Positions 36,180-52,978 of a stretch of DNA of 64,000 nucleotides are shown in pieces. Both the position numbers and the translations under genes were made by a program. Origin of the DNA: Litoreibacter roseus (GTDB taxonomy: Bacteria; Pseudomonadota; Alphaproteobacteria; Rhodobacterales; Rhodobacteraceae); assembly GCF_009811795.1 (NCBI RefSeq), contig NZ_BLJE01000002.1, positions 248,001 to 312,000 of the forward strand. Direction: 5' to 3'. Under the pieces are notes generated by a model. That model saw nothing but the letters and a program-made list of their open reading frames with translations. It had not been told where the DNA came from and did not search any database. Position 1 is the stretch's first letter, and each line of letters begins with the position of its first letter.

Positions 36180-37357
36180 GTGCGTACGGCCGGGATCAGC
36201 CGCAGCAGGTGGGCTGCGTTCTTCAGGCCGATTTTCAGGTGGGCCATGGGGCGGGCCCTCACAAGTTTCTTGTTCATATAGGCCTCGAAGGTCAGGCGCT
36301 GCACGTCGATGTCGTGACAGAGTGACACGAACCGTTCGCGCCGCTCGTCTGATTTGTAATACGCGTCCTGCATCGCGCCCAAAACGCGAAAAACTGTCCC
36401 ATGCTGTTTCAGGAACGCCTTGCGCGCGAGCCCCAGATCCTTGACGCGGCCCGAGGCAAGGCAGGCCATCGCGGCATTGGCGGCCTGACGCCCGCCTTCC
36501 ATCGCGTAGTAGATCCCTTCGCCCGAGGACGGCGCGACAACGCCTGCGGCATCCCCCGCCAGCACCACATCCCGGCCATTGTCCCATTTGTCCAATGGCT
36601 TCAGGGGGATCGGTGCGCCTTCCTTGCGGATGGTCTCGCACCCCGACAGGCCCGCGTTTTCCCGCAGGGAGCGCGTGGCCTCTTTCAGATCAATGCCGTC
36701 GATGCCTGTGCCCATGCCGACGCTGGCGGACTTACCATGGGGGAACACCCAGCCGTAGAAATCCGGTGAAATGGCGCCATCGTAGATCACGTCGCAGCGG
36801 GTCGGGTCATAGGCGCTGGGACCGGTGGGGGCTTCGATGATCTCGTGATAGGCGATCACGTAGGGGATTGTATCGCCGCCGGGCACTTCTGCGCGGGCCA
36901 CGTCTGACCGCGCCCCATCAGCGCCGATGATCAGCTTGGTTTCCAGCTCCAGCGTGTTGCGGCTGACCTTGTCTCGGTAGACCACCTTGGTCGAGCCGTC
37001 TTCACGGTCAATCCTGAGGAACGTCCCTGTGTAGCGGTGGACACCGGCTTTTTTGGCGCGGACGCGCAGAAACTCGTCGAAATGTTCGCGATCAACCATG
37101 CCGACATAGCCGTTCTCGATCGGGATATCGACGGAGCGGGCGGTGGGCGAGATCATGCGGGCGGTGGAGATACGCGCCACCAGCTGGTCCTCGGGAATAT
37201 CGAAATCCGCGACAGCGCGGGGTGGGATGGCACCCCCGCACGGCTTGATGCGCCCGGCGCGGTCCAGCATGGCGACGGTGTGGCCCTTGCGGGCAAGGTC
37301 TTCTGCAGCCGTGGCCCCAGCGGGACCGCCACCGACAATAACGACGTCATAGATCAT
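36176..37357 (-). CDS. bchP: Geranylgeranyl bacteriochlorophyll reductase
   Basis: BchP reduces the geranylgeranyl tail of bacteriochlorophyll to phytyl. The protein has 393 residues. It is an FAD/NAD(P)-binding protein with VVIVGGGPAGATAAEDLARK at residues 5-24 and the second FAD motif VVLAGDAAGVVAPSSGEGI (about 285-303). It is the third gene of bchG-orf428-bchP-idi, all closely packed on the minus strand; the start lies three bases after the orf428 stop. Confidence 0.97.
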   Translation of the reverse strand: MIYDVVIVGGGPAGATAAEDLARKGHTVAMLDRAGRIKPCGGAIPPRAVADFDIPEDQLVARISTARMISPTARSVDIPIENGYVGMVDREHFDEFLRVRAKKAGVHRYTGTFLRIDREDGSTKVVYRDKVSRNTLELETKLIIGADGARSDVARAEVPGGDTIPYVIAYHEIIEAPTGPSAYDPTRCDVIYDGAISPDFYGWVFPHGKSASVGMGTGIDGIDLKEATRSLRENAGLSGCETIRKEGAPIPLKPLDKWDNGRDVVLAGDAAGVVAPSSGEGIYYAMEGGRQAANAAMACLASGRVKDLGLARKAFLKQHGTVFRVLGAMQDAYYKSDERRERFVSLCHDIDVQRLTFEAYMNKKLVRARPMAHLKIGLKNAAHLLRLIPAVRT

Positions 37358-37360
37358 GGG

Positions 37361-38647
37361 TTATTCCCCCGGGACAAAATGAGATGTTTGCGTATACGTG
37401 TTGCGTTCGATCACCCGCGCGGCCATCAGGCCCGCGATCAGGAAAAGGCTTCCCTCGACCAGAAAAACGGCGCCGAAAGCATCGGCATCGGTCATCAGCG
37501 GGCGTAGGATATCGACGGCGGCGGCACCCAGAAGTCCGCCAAATCCAGCCGCGACTGCTTGCGCGGCGCCCCAAAGACCCATGCGGGTGCCTTCGCGGCG
37601 GGACTGACCCTCGCCTGCCAGCTGCATCATCGACCCGATGGCGGCCACGGCGAAGGCTCCGTTGGAGAAACCCAAGAATACTGTTGCGGGCAGAAGCAGG
37701 TTTTCCTGCTGCGTCTGACCGATGAAGAAAATCCCAAAAAGCGCGATGGCCGACAAGGCGCAGCCCACGACGACCCAATGGCGCAGCGCGCCCAGTTTCA
37801 GCCCTGTGGCACAGATGCCGACGCAGATCATGCCCAAGAAGACGCCGCCGTTCTGTGCGCCGGACAGGGATGTCGTCTGACCGGGGGTGAGGCCGAAGAC
37901 GAGGCCCGCGTAAGGTTCAAGGATCAGTTCCTGCATGAAATACGCGGTCATCGACAGGAAAACGAAGATGGTGAAATTGCGGGCCTTGGGCTCGGCCCAG
38001 ACCTCTTTCATGCCGGTCATGAAGGGAACGGCGACGGCGGGCGTCTGTGGCTGGCTGACCCGACGCTCGATCCCCCAGACGGCCAGAGTTGTCAGGACGA
38101 CGGCACCTGTGGTGACGATGGCCACGATCTTCAGCAGAAGCGCGGGGGTGTAAGGATCAAGGAACGCGCCAACGGTGCCTGCGGTCACTGCAATGCCTGC
38201 GATCATCATCAGCCAAGTGATCGTCGCGGCGGCAGCGCGGCGGCGGGGATGGGTGGCCGTGGCCAGAAGCGCCAGCAGGGATGTGCCGGACGCACCCACG
38301 CCCAACCCGATCAGCGCGTAGGCAAAGACTGAGATAAGAAGCCCTGTGCTCAGGCTCTGTTCCAGCTGAATAACGCCGAGCGCGGCCAGAAAACCGCCTA
38401 GGGCCAAGGCAACCATGCCGCCGATGATCCAGCGGGTCCGGCTGCCGCCCATGTCTGACAGAAAGCCCCAGTTCGGCCGGGTGATCTGAATGCCGTAATG
38501 CAGCGCGACCAGAAGGCCGGGCAGGACGGCGGGTAATGCAAGCTCCACCACCATGAGGCGGTTGAGGGTGGATGTGGTCAGAACGACAATCGCGCCCAAC
38601 GCCATCTGCACCAAACCAAGGCGGACGATGGACAGCCAGCTGAGCAT
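37361..38647 (-). CDS. PucC-family MFS protein, orf428 type
   Basis: A 428-residue, roughly 12-helix membrane protein of the BCD/PucC/LhaA family of the major facilitator superfamily. The start MLSWLSIVRLGLVQMALGAI overlaps the bchG stop; a longer in-frame extension is spurious. It sits between bchG and bchP, as does orf428 (also called bch2) in R. capsulatus. These proteins are thought to pass bacteriochlorophyll to antenna apoproteins. It is a second paralogue beside lhaA in this window. Confidence 0.92.
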   Translation of the reverse strand: MLSWLSIVRLGLVQMALGAIVVLTTSTLNRLMVVELALPAVLPGLLVALHYGIQITRPNWGFLSDMGGSRTRWIIGGMVALALGGFLAALGVIQLEQSLSTGLLISVFAYALIGLGVGASGTSLLALLATATHPRRRAAAATITWLMMIAGIAVTAGTVGAFLDPYTPALLLKIVAIVTTGAVVLTTLAVWGIERRVSQPQTPAVAVPFMTGMKEVWAEPKARNFTIFVFLSMTAYFMQELILEPYAGLVFGLTPGQTTSLSGAQNGGVFLGMICVGICATGLKLGALRHWVVVGCALSAIALFGIFFIGQTQQENLLLPATVFLGFSNGAFAVAAIGSMMQLAGEGQSRREGTRMGLWGAAQAVAAGFGGLLGAAAVDILRPLMTDADAFGAVFLVEGSLFLIAGLMAARVIERNTYTQTSHFVPGE

Positions 38648-39546
38648 CAGACGAGCCCCCGAAGCGCGAAAGCGGCCACCATCATGCCGGTCACATAGAG
38701 CGCAACGCCGGTGCCGTTGTACCACGGCGCCTTTGCGCGTGGGTCACGGATCAGGATGGTCATGGCCCAGATTTGCAGACCCAAGAGTGCCGTGATGGCG
38801 AGGGCGAAATAGGGTCTATCCCAGCCCAAAAGTAGGAAAATCACCCCGATTTGCGACAGGGTCATCACAGCGCAGGCCACCAGGGCGGCGCGCGCGGGGC
38901 CAAGGGTGACGGGCAAGGAATTTACGCCAGTTTGGCGGTCGCCTTTCAGCGCCTTGAAATCGTTTAAGGTCATGATGCCATGGGCGCCTATCGCGTAGAG
39001 CATGGCGATGGTTATGATCCGCCAATCGGGCAGTCCGGCGGACAGGACGGCGGCGCCTGTGAACCACGGCAGGCCTTCGTAGCAGAGGCCAACCAGACCG
39101 GGGCCCCACCAACCGGATTTCTTCAGACGAACGGGTTCGGCGGAGTAGGCCCATGCGGCGGCAACGGCCGCACATGTTGCGGCAAAGCCCCATGGTCCAA
39201 GGGCGAGACCGACCAGCAAGGACAAGGCGGACATGCCGAGTGCGATGTAAAGCCCCCATTGACCGGGGACGCGGCCCGATGGAATAGGACGTTCGGGTTG
39301 ATTGATGGCGTCCACGTGACGGTCGCACCAGTCATTGGCGGCTTGGCTCATCCCGCACACAATGGGACCGGCCAACAAGATGCCGAGACCCACCAGCCAC
39401 AGGTTTTCCAAAGGCGAGACGCCGACTGAGACCACGCCGCACAGATAGGCCCACATGGGTGGAAACCATGTAATCGGCTTCAATAGGCGCAGAGCGGCTG
39501 CGGGTTCGGGGTAACGACGTCGTTGTAATGTGTAGCTGACAGTCAT
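38647..39546 (-). CDS. bchG: Bacteriochlorophyll synthase (geranylgeranyltransferase)
   Basis: BchG, a UbiA-family membrane prenyltransferase, esterifies bacteriochlorophyllide a. The protein has 299 residues. Mg-diphosphate motifs SQAANDWCDRHVDAINQPER (about residues 67-86) and LNDFKALKGDRQTG (about 206-219) are present, as is the WFPPMWAYLCGVVS opening. The ATG has no Shine-Dalgarno sequence and is one base from a PpsR operator, with TATAGT 11 bp upstream, suggesting a leaderless message. It heads the bchG-orf428-bchP-idi operon. Confidence 0.96.
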   Translation of the reverse strand: MTVSYTLQRRRYPEPAAALRLLKPITWFPPMWAYLCGVVSVGVSPLENLWLVGLGILLAGPIVCGMSQAANDWCDRHVDAINQPERPIPSGRVPGQWGLYIALGMSALSLLVGLALGPWGFAATCAAVAAAWAYSAEPVRLKKSGWWGPGLVGLCYEGLPWFTGAAVLSAGLPDWRIITIAMLYAIGAHGIMTLNDFKALKGDRQTGVNSLPVTLGPARAALVACAVMTLSQIGVIFLLLGWDRPYFALAITALLGLQIWAMTILIRDPRAKAPWYNGTGVALYVTGMMVAAFALRGLV

Positions 39547-39547
39547 G

Positions 39548-39565
39548 TGTCAACTTAACTATACA
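39548..39565. promoter_or_regulatory. PpsR/CrtJ operator at bchG
   Basis: TGTCAACTTAACTATACA matches TGT-N12-ACA. It lies one base upstream of the bchG start and overlaps a TATAGT hexamer read towards bchG. The arrangement GTTGACAC-ATG on the coding strand is identical at crtA. Confidence 0.82.
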
Positions 39566-39642
39566 AACTGAGTCCCGACAAGAATTTTAACCGAGGCAAA
39601 AGGCCCCAGTTCCTGGTTCGGCTTGAAATGGCTGTAGGCGCC

Positions 39643-41064
39643 TCAATCCTTGGGGGATTTGTCGAGCAAATTGTACTTGCGCAGCTTCACATAGAGGCTC
39701 TGACGGCTGAGGCCCAGCATCTCGGCCACGGCGACGCGGTTGTTGCCGGTCAATTCGACGGCGGTCTCGATGCAGATCTTCTCAATCACGTCGGTGGTCG
39801 CAGCGACGATGTCTTTCAGGGGCGATGAGCCGACCAGATCGACGATGTCGTTCATCCGGTGGGTGCTGTCCTGCTCGTCTTGGCTGCGCAAAAGATCGCC
39901 GCGCGAGGCGTCCCGCAGGATAAAGGCGAAGTTGGATTGGGGGCCGTCATCCAGACGCGTGGCCGAAATCTCGACCTGACGCGAGGATCCGTGGCTGCCC
40001 ACAAGCTGCGTCGCGTAAAGTTGCATCCGACCGGCGCGGGTGGCGTTTTCCAGCAAGACGTTGCTGTCGATCTTGCCGCGCACGAGGAAATCGGCGATGG
40101 GCCGCCCCTTCACGCTGGACATCAGCGCGATATCGGTCAGGCCAAGGAACGCTTCGTTGACGAAGCGGATGACGCCCCGGTCGTCGGTGAAGACGATCGC
40201 ATCGACGCCTTTCTGAAACAGGGTTTCCAAGCCGCCCGAGATTTCGATGTCCGCGCCGTCGGTGGCGGTCTCGGTCTCCAACCGGCATAGGAATGTCCGT
40301 TCGCCCGCTGCCCGGAAGAGCGTTGGATGAATGCTGATCTTGCGCCCGCTGCGCCGCGCGACGACGCTGACGCCGGACTTGATGTTCTCGGCAGAGGCCC
40401 CGGCCAGGCTGTCGATGAAATCGTCTGAGCCGTTTGCCTCAACTTCACTTTCCAGATTGCACCCGACAAGTGCCTCGGCACTGCCGCCCAGAACGCGGGC
40501 TGCGGCCTGATTGCAATCGGTGATCCGACCCGATGCGGCGCTCATCAGAACGAGGGCGTCCTGAGAGGTTTCCATCAGCACACGGTAGCGGGTCTCGAAA
40601 TCGCGATGCGCCTCGTAGTCACGTTCCAGCGCCAGTTGCGCTTTGACAAGCCGTTGTTGCAACTCGGCGATGGCGCGCATGTCCCGACCCAGCATCAGGA
40701 TGCGCCCGTCCTGGCCGGTCAGGTGGAAGCTGTAGCTGATCGGGAACTGCCAGTTGGCGTTGTCGAAATGATTGACCTCGACGGCGGGAATGATCTGGGC
40801 CTTGCCGCGGCGATAATCCTCGATGATCGACATCACGCGGTTCACGCTGTCTTCCGCCAGAAACTCGCAGATGTTGCGACCCTTCCAGTGGTCCAACTGA
40901 CCCATAGTCTTTGTCAGGGGGTTGATCGTCACCATTTCGATTTCGCCCGTGTTGGTGACAACGATGGCGATATCCGCTGCGGTCGCGATGACCTGATTGA
41001 TGTAGTCAGGTGCAACCTGTGGATCGGCATTATCGATCCAGAACCCAATCTCTCTGATGTTCAT
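39643..41064 (-). CDS. ppsR: Transcriptional repressor PpsR (CrtJ)
   Basis: Redox- and light-responsive repressor of photosynthesis genes, 473 residues. Three PAS-like regions lie at about residues 20-125, 160-260 and 270-390, and a Fis-type HTH lies at the C-terminus (NNRVAVAEMLGLSRQSLYVK). A cysteine just before the HTH (EKICIETA) is in the position of the redox-active C-terminal cysteine of Rhodobacter PpsR/CrtJ (alignment needed). The start chosen places the first PAS region at the usual distance; two starts 8-9 codons upstream (GTG, ATG) are possible. No good ribosome site precedes any of them. It lies directly downstream of ppaA. Confidence 0.95.
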   Translation of the reverse strand: MNIREIGFWIDNADPQVAPDYINQVIATAADIAIVVTNTGEIEMVTINPLTKTMGQLDHWKGRNICEFLAEDSVNRVMSIIEDYRRGKAQIIPAVEVNHFDNANWQFPISYSFHLTGQDGRILMLGRDMRAIAELQQRLVKAQLALERDYEAHRDFETRYRVLMETSQDALVLMSAASGRITDCNQAAARVLGGSAEALVGCNLESEVEANGSDDFIDSLAGASAENIKSGVSVVARRSGRKISIHPTLFRAAGERTFLCRLETETATDGADIEISGGLETLFQKGVDAIVFTDDRGVIRFVNEAFLGLTDIALMSSVKGRPIADFLVRGKIDSNVLLENATRAGRMQLYATQLVGSHGSSRQVEISATRLDDGPQSNFAFILRDASRGDLLRSQDEQDSTHRMNDIVDLVGSSPLKDIVAATTDVIEKICIETAVELTGNNRVAVAEMLGLSRQSLYVKLRKYNLLDKSPKD

Positions 41065-41120
41065 ACCAACGTACCTATGCTTCGACATCACTATGTCAAA
41101 GACTCAACCGGTCTTCCAGA

Positions 41121-41891
41121 CTACCCCACCACAAGATTTCGTAAGTTGCAAAATGCGACAGCGGCTCGTGGATCCGATGTCACAATATCAGCACCTGTGA
41201 GTGCTTTGATCTCGTCATCGTCGGTCATGGTTCCGATACTCAGCACAATCGGAACCCTGTTGATGACGGTATCGCGCAGTTCCTTGATCAACTGCCGTGC
41301 ACCACTGACGGTGCGTTTGCTCGAGATCGACAGTCCGATCATCGAAAACTGTTCGGCCTTGGCGATCCGCGCGATGTCCGTATTGGACCGGCCGATCATC
41401 ACGCGGGTCATGCATCCCAGGGCGTCGAATGCGTCCGCTGCAATCAGACCACCCAGCACATGGTCTTCGGTCAGCGGAACGGCGATCAGGACCTTGGGGC
41501 CTGCATCGGTTCTATTGGGTGCGCGCCGGGCCACCAACTGGCGAACCATTTCTTGGATGCGGGCGGTTCCGATTGTGACATCGGCAAAGCTGACGTGATT
41601 GTCGCTCCAGAGTTGGCCCAGATAGCGCGCAGCGTCGCCCGCAAAATGGTGGATGAACGCATTGGGCGATACACCGCTTTCCATCAGTTCAGACATGGTG
41701 GCGCGGCGCAAATTAGGATCGTCGGCCACAACCGACATGGCCAAGGCTTCGGTCCGGGGATCAACCCCCTTGGCGTTCGGATTACATTGTTTCGACGACA
41801 CGACGCGCAGGGCTTGAGCGGCGAGTTCTTCCACGGACGAGCGCTGATGCCATCCAGCCTCGCCGTTTTTGGTCTCGAACATCAGCGTCAT
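41121..41891 (-). CDS. ppaA: B12-binding antirepressor PpaA/AerR
   Basis: A 256-residue protein with a cobalamin-binding-like domain (about residues 115-240) and a helical leader of the SCHIC type. The family (PpaA in R. sphaeroides, AerR in R. capsulatus) binds cobalamin in the light and counteracts PpsR/CrtJ. Recognisable parts are VSFADVTIGTARIQEMVRQL and VLIAVPLTEDHVLGGLIAAD. It lies next to ppsR as in Rhodobacter. The ATG lacks a ribosome site but overlaps the stop of an upstream short ORF (ATGA), hinting at coupling. Confidence 0.9.
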   Translation of the reverse strand: MTLMFETKNGEAGWHQRSSVEELAAQALRVVSSKQCNPNAKGVDPRTEALAMSVVADDPNLRRATMSELMESGVSPNAFIHHFAGDAARYLGQLWSDNHVSFADVTIGTARIQEMVRQLVARRAPNRTDAGPKVLIAVPLTEDHVLGGLIAADAFDALGCMTRVMIGRSNTDIARIAKAEQFSMIGLSISSKRTVSGARQLIKELRDTVINRVPIVLSIGTMTDDDEIKALTGADIVTSDPRAAVAFCNLRNLVVG

Positions 41892-42013
41892 GTGGTCAGT
41901 CGGTACGAGAAGCGATCCATGCCGGAAATACGGCCTGTAGGAACCCCCCGTTGCCTTTCGAGAAAACTATGCAGTTTTAGGTCCATTTTGTAAAGTTCCG
42001 TATCCCTTACCAA

Positions 42014-42031
42014 TGTCCAATTCAGTTGACA
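42014..42031. promoter_or_regulatory. PpsR/CrtJ operator, ppaA side
   Basis: TGTCCAATTCAGTTGACA matches TGT-N12-ACA and lies about 120 bp upstream of ppaA. It suggests PpsR control of its own antirepressor and perhaps of ppsR. Confidence 0.8.
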
Positions 42032-42132
42032 CACGGCGGCTCGCGCCAGGTCCCACCACGCGGAATCGCGCAATGCCTTATTTTTTCTTCGTATAGGGAA
42101 GCGGTTATCGGCCTGCGTGTCAACTTTGATAG

Positions 42133-43969
<1,837 letters not shown>

Positions 43970-44021
43970 ACCGCGTCGTGGTCTTCTTTCTGGCAAAAAT
44001 ACTCACGGCGGGACGCAGGCC

Positions 44022-45552
44022 ATGAAGTTGACCGTCTGGACATATGAAGGTCCGCCCCATGTGGGTGCCATGCGGGTCGCAACGGGCATGACCGGTCTGC
44101 ACTATGTGCTCCATGCGCCTCAGGGTGACACCTACGCCGATCTGCTATTCACGATGATCGAACGGCGCGGTCAGCGCCCGCCGGTAACCTACACGACCTT
44201 TCAGGCCCGCGATCTGGGCGCCGACACCGCGCATCTCTTCAAGGACGCCTGTCAGGACGCCTATGACCGGTTCAAGCCGGAGGCGATCATCGTCGGCTCT
44301 TCCTGCACCGCGGAACTGATCCAGGACGATCCCGGCGGTCTGGCCGAGACGATGGGCTTGCCGGTTCCCGTGATCCCGCTGGAATTGCCCAGCTACCAGC
44401 GCAAGGAAAACTTCGGCGCGGATGAGACGTTCTTTCAGATCGTCCGCCATCTCAGCACGCTGCAGCCCAAAACCGAGCGCATCACGTGCAATATTCTGGG
44501 CCCAACGGGTCTGGGCTTTCGCCACCGCGACGATATCGAGGAGCTGACCGCACTTCTCTATGACATCGGTGTCGAGGTGAATTGCGTGGCGCCAATGGGG
44601 TCCAGCCCCGGCGATATCTCCCGCCTCGGTGCGGCGCATTTCAACGTGATGCTCTATCCCGAGACCTGCGAGATGGCGTGCCGCTGGCTGCAGAAAACCT
44701 ACGATCAGCCTTATACCAAGACAGTGCCTATCGGGGTTGGCGCCACGCGGGATTTCATCGCAGAGGTCGCGCAGATCATCGGCAAGCCTACGGGTCAGAT
44801 CGACGACAGCCGTCTGCGCCTTCCGTGGTATTCGGCCTCTGTCGACAGCACCTACCTGACCGGCAAGCGCGTTTTCCTTTTTGGCGACGCAACCCATGTC
44901 AAAGCCGCCGCACGGATCGCCCGCGACGAGATGGGGTTCGAGGTCGTGGGTCTTGGCTGCTACAACCGCGAATTTGCCCGCGACATCCGCGCGCTGGCCA
45001 AGGATTACGGCGTCGAGGCGCTGATCACAGATGATTATCTGGAGGTGGAGCGCGCTATCGAAACGCTCACGCCGGAAATGATCCTCGGCACCCAAATGGA
45101 ACGCCACATTGGCAAGCGGCTGGGCATTCCCTGCGCCGTCATCTCCGCGCCCGTTCACGTGCAGGATTTCCCCGCGCGCTACTCGCCGCAGGTCGGTTGG
45201 GAAGGCGCGAATGTGATCTTCGACACATGGGTCCATCCGCTGGTCATGGGGCTGGAAGAACATCTGCTGCACATGTTCCGCGAGGATTTCGAGTTCCACG
45301 ATGCCGCCGGCCCGTCCCACCATGGCCATGCGGCAACCCCGCGGATGCCGGCCGCGGCCGAAGGGGGCTCGATGCCCGCTGAGGGCGCCTCTGTTTCCAC
45401 CGATATCCGATGGCTGCTGGACGCGGAAAAAGAGCTGAAGAAAATCCCGTTTTTCGTGCGCGGCAAGGCGCGTCGCAACACAGAAAAATTCGCGGCAGAC
45501 CGCGGTGTCGCCGAGATATCGGTCGACACGCTGTACGAGGCAAAGGCCCATT

Positions 45553-45563
<11 letters not shown>
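44022..45563 (+). CDS. bchB: Light-independent protochlorophyllide reductase subunit B
   Basis: BchB, NifK-like partner of BchN in DPOR. The protein has 513 residues. It begins [20 protein letters not shown] with the conserved [14 protein letters not shown] segment. The cluster-coordinating Asp near residue 36 (PQGDTYADL) and the Cys of [16 protein letters not shown] are present. A Pro/Ala/His-rich linker near residue 430 precedes the C-terminal protochlorophyllide-lid domain. The end overlaps bchH by 11 bp. Confidence 0.97.
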
Positions 45564-50723
<5,160 letters not shown>

Positions 50724-50727
<4 letters not shown>

Positions 50728-52163
50728 GCGACGAGCCGCATCCCCTGACGCGTTTCACGTTGCGCATGCTTCCCTTCTCGGACGCGGCCAGCGCGGATCT
50801 GCCGATGGGCCAATTGTTGCGGCTGTCGCTGTTTCAGGTCTCGGTGGGGATGGCGGCGGTCATGCTGCTGGGCACGCTCAACCGTGTGATGATCGTCGAA
50901 CTCAGCGTTCCTGCGTTTCTGGTCGCTATCATGATCGCATTGCCGGTTCTGATTGCGCCGTTCCGCGCGCTGCTGGGGTTCCGATCCGACACCTATCGGT
51001 CTGCCATCGGATGGAAACGCATCCCCTATCTCTGGTTCGGCACGCTCTGGCAGATGGGTGGTCTGGCCATAATGCCCATGAGCCTTTTGGTTTTGGGCGG
51101 GGATACAGTTCACGACGTGCCATTCGCGGGCGAGGTTCTGGCCGCGCTTGCGTTTCTGATGACCGGCTTGGGCATGCACATGACCCAGACCGCGGGCCTT
51201 GCCTTGGCCGCAGATCGGGCCACGGATGAAACGCGGCCCCGCGTCGTCGCGCTGCTTTATGTTATGTTCCTGATCGGGATGGGCGTCAGTGCCGTGATCG
51301 TGGGCTACCTGCTGCGGGACTTTGGAAATATTCGCTTGATCCAGGTGGTGCAAGGCACTGCCGTGGCCACGATTGTCCTGAACGTTATCGCCCTGTGGAA
51401 GCAGGAGCGGATGAGCCCGATGACCGCCGCCGAGCGCGCAGAACCCCGTCCCAAATTTGCCGAAGCCTGGGCCGATTTCTCGGCCGGTGGGCAGGCGGGT
51501 CGCCTGATTGCGGTCGTCGGCATCGGGACGCTGGGGTTCAATATGCAGGACGTGCTGCTGGAACCCTATGGCGGCGAGATCCTCGGCCTGTCGGTCAGCG
51601 CGACCACGTTCCTGACGGCCCTGTGGGCCATGGGGGCTTTGGTCGGCTTCGGGCTTGCTGCAAGGTGGCTTTCCGCTGGAATAGACCCTTATCGGATGGC
51701 CAGCCGCGGCCTTCTGGCGGGTGTCGTGGCCTTTTGCGCGGTGATCTTCGCGGCGCCCATGAACTTCGCGCCGCTGTTCTTCGCCGGTGCCACCCTGATT
51801 GGGTTTGGCGGCGGGCTCTTCTCGGTCGCGACGCTGACGGCTGCCATGACGATGCCCGCCACCGGGCTGGCTGGACGCGGTCTGGCGCTGGGCGCCTGGG
51901 GCGCGGCTCAGGCGACAGCGGCGGGACTTGGCGTGGCGCTGGGCGGCACAATCCGCGACGTGGTCAACGCCGCAGCCACCCAAGGTGTACTGGGCGAGGC
52001 GATGAACTCCGCCGCAACCGGATATTCTGTCGTCTATCACATCGAAATCGCGTTGCTGTTTGCGACGCTCATCGTGCTTGGCCCGCTGGTGCGGACGGGG
52101 CGCAATTTCATTCAAACCTCGGAAGAGACACGCAAGATCGGGCTTGCGGACTTCCCCACATGA
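50724..52163 (+). CDS. lhaA: LhaA, LH1 assembly factor (PucC family)
   Basis: LhaA is a 12-helix PucC-family MFS membrane protein that helps insert bacteriochlorophyll into LH1. The protein has 479 residues from the ATG overlapping the bchM stop. LSLFQVSVGMAAVMLLGTLN and FRSDTYRSAIGWKRIPYLWF are characteristic. Its place between bchM and puhA is standard. It is about 50 residues longer than the orf428-type paralogue encoded between bchG and bchP. Confidence 0.95.
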
Positions 52164-52197
52164 CCCACACCCCCGGGTCACATAACTGGAGGATAAA

Positions 52198-52965
52198 ATG
52201 GTAGATCCATTTTTTGGCAACTTCGATCTGGCGTCTCTTGCGCTCTGGCTGTTCTGGGCCTTTTTTGCGCTTTTGATCTATTATCTGCAGACCGAAAACA
52301 TGCGGGAAGGCTACCCGCTGGAAGATGATGACGGCAATCCGGCGCCCAACCAAGGTCCGTTCCCGCTGCCTTCGCCCAAGACCTTCAAGCTGCCCCATGG
52401 GCGTGGCGAGGTCACCGTGCCTGACATGCAGCCGGAAAATCGTGAGGTCGCCCTGAAGCGGACCAATGGCGCGAATGGCTTCCCATTTGAGCCAACGGGT
52501 GATCCGCTTGTTGATGGTGTTGGTCCCGCATCCTGGGCTCCGCGCCGTGATGTGCCCGAGCTTGATGGCCACGGTCATCCCAAGATTGTGCCGATGGCGG
52601 GCGCGGATGGCTTTGTGGTGGCCGCCGGTAAAGACCCGCGCGGTTTACCGGTTCAGGCGGGCGACAAGGCTGTCGTGGGTGTGGTCACGGATATGTGGAT
52701 CGATGAGCCCGAGCAGCTGGTGCGGTATCTGGAGTTCGAACTGAGTGAAGAGTACGGGTCCGGCACGCGGCTGGTGCCCATGCAACTGGCGCGGATCAAA
52801 TCCGACCGGGTGCAGGTCAAAACGCTTTTCGGGAAGCACTTCGCCAATGTGCCAACCACCAAATCGACCACGCAGGTCACGTTGCTCGAAGAGGACAAGA
52901 TCTGTGGCTACTACTCGGGCGGTGTTCTCTACGCCTCCGAAGATCGCCTGAACCCGCAGCTCTGA
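52198..52965 (+). CDS. puhA: Photosynthetic reaction centre H subunit
   Basis: H subunit of the reaction centre, 255 residues. A short periplasmic start, one membrane helix (about residues 10-31, [20 protein letters not shown]), then a PRC-barrel cytoplasmic domain that shields [18 protein letters not shown] and [20 protein letters not shown] are diagnostic. A GGAGGA ribosome site lies 6 bp before the ATG. Confidence 0.98.
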   Translation: MVDPFFGNFDLASLALWLFWAFFALLIYYLQTENMREGYPLEDDDGNPAPNQGPFPLPSPKTFKLPHGRGEVTVPDMQPENREVALKRTNGANGFPFEPTGDPLVDGVGPASWAPRRDVPELDGHGHPKIVPMAGADGFVVAAGKDPRGLPVQAGDKAVVGVVTDMWIDEPEQLVRYLEFELSEEYGSGTRLVPMQLARIKSDRVQVKTLFGKHFANVPTTKSTTQVTLLEEDKICGYYSGGVLYASEDRLNPQL

Positions 52966-52978
52966 GGACACGAGACCC

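Noticed and set aside
44145-45551. 468-codon open frame opposite bchB, and a similar 512-codon one opposite lhaA (50682-52220)
   Set aside because: Shadows of GC-rich coding sequence; no ribosome sites or plausible operon context.
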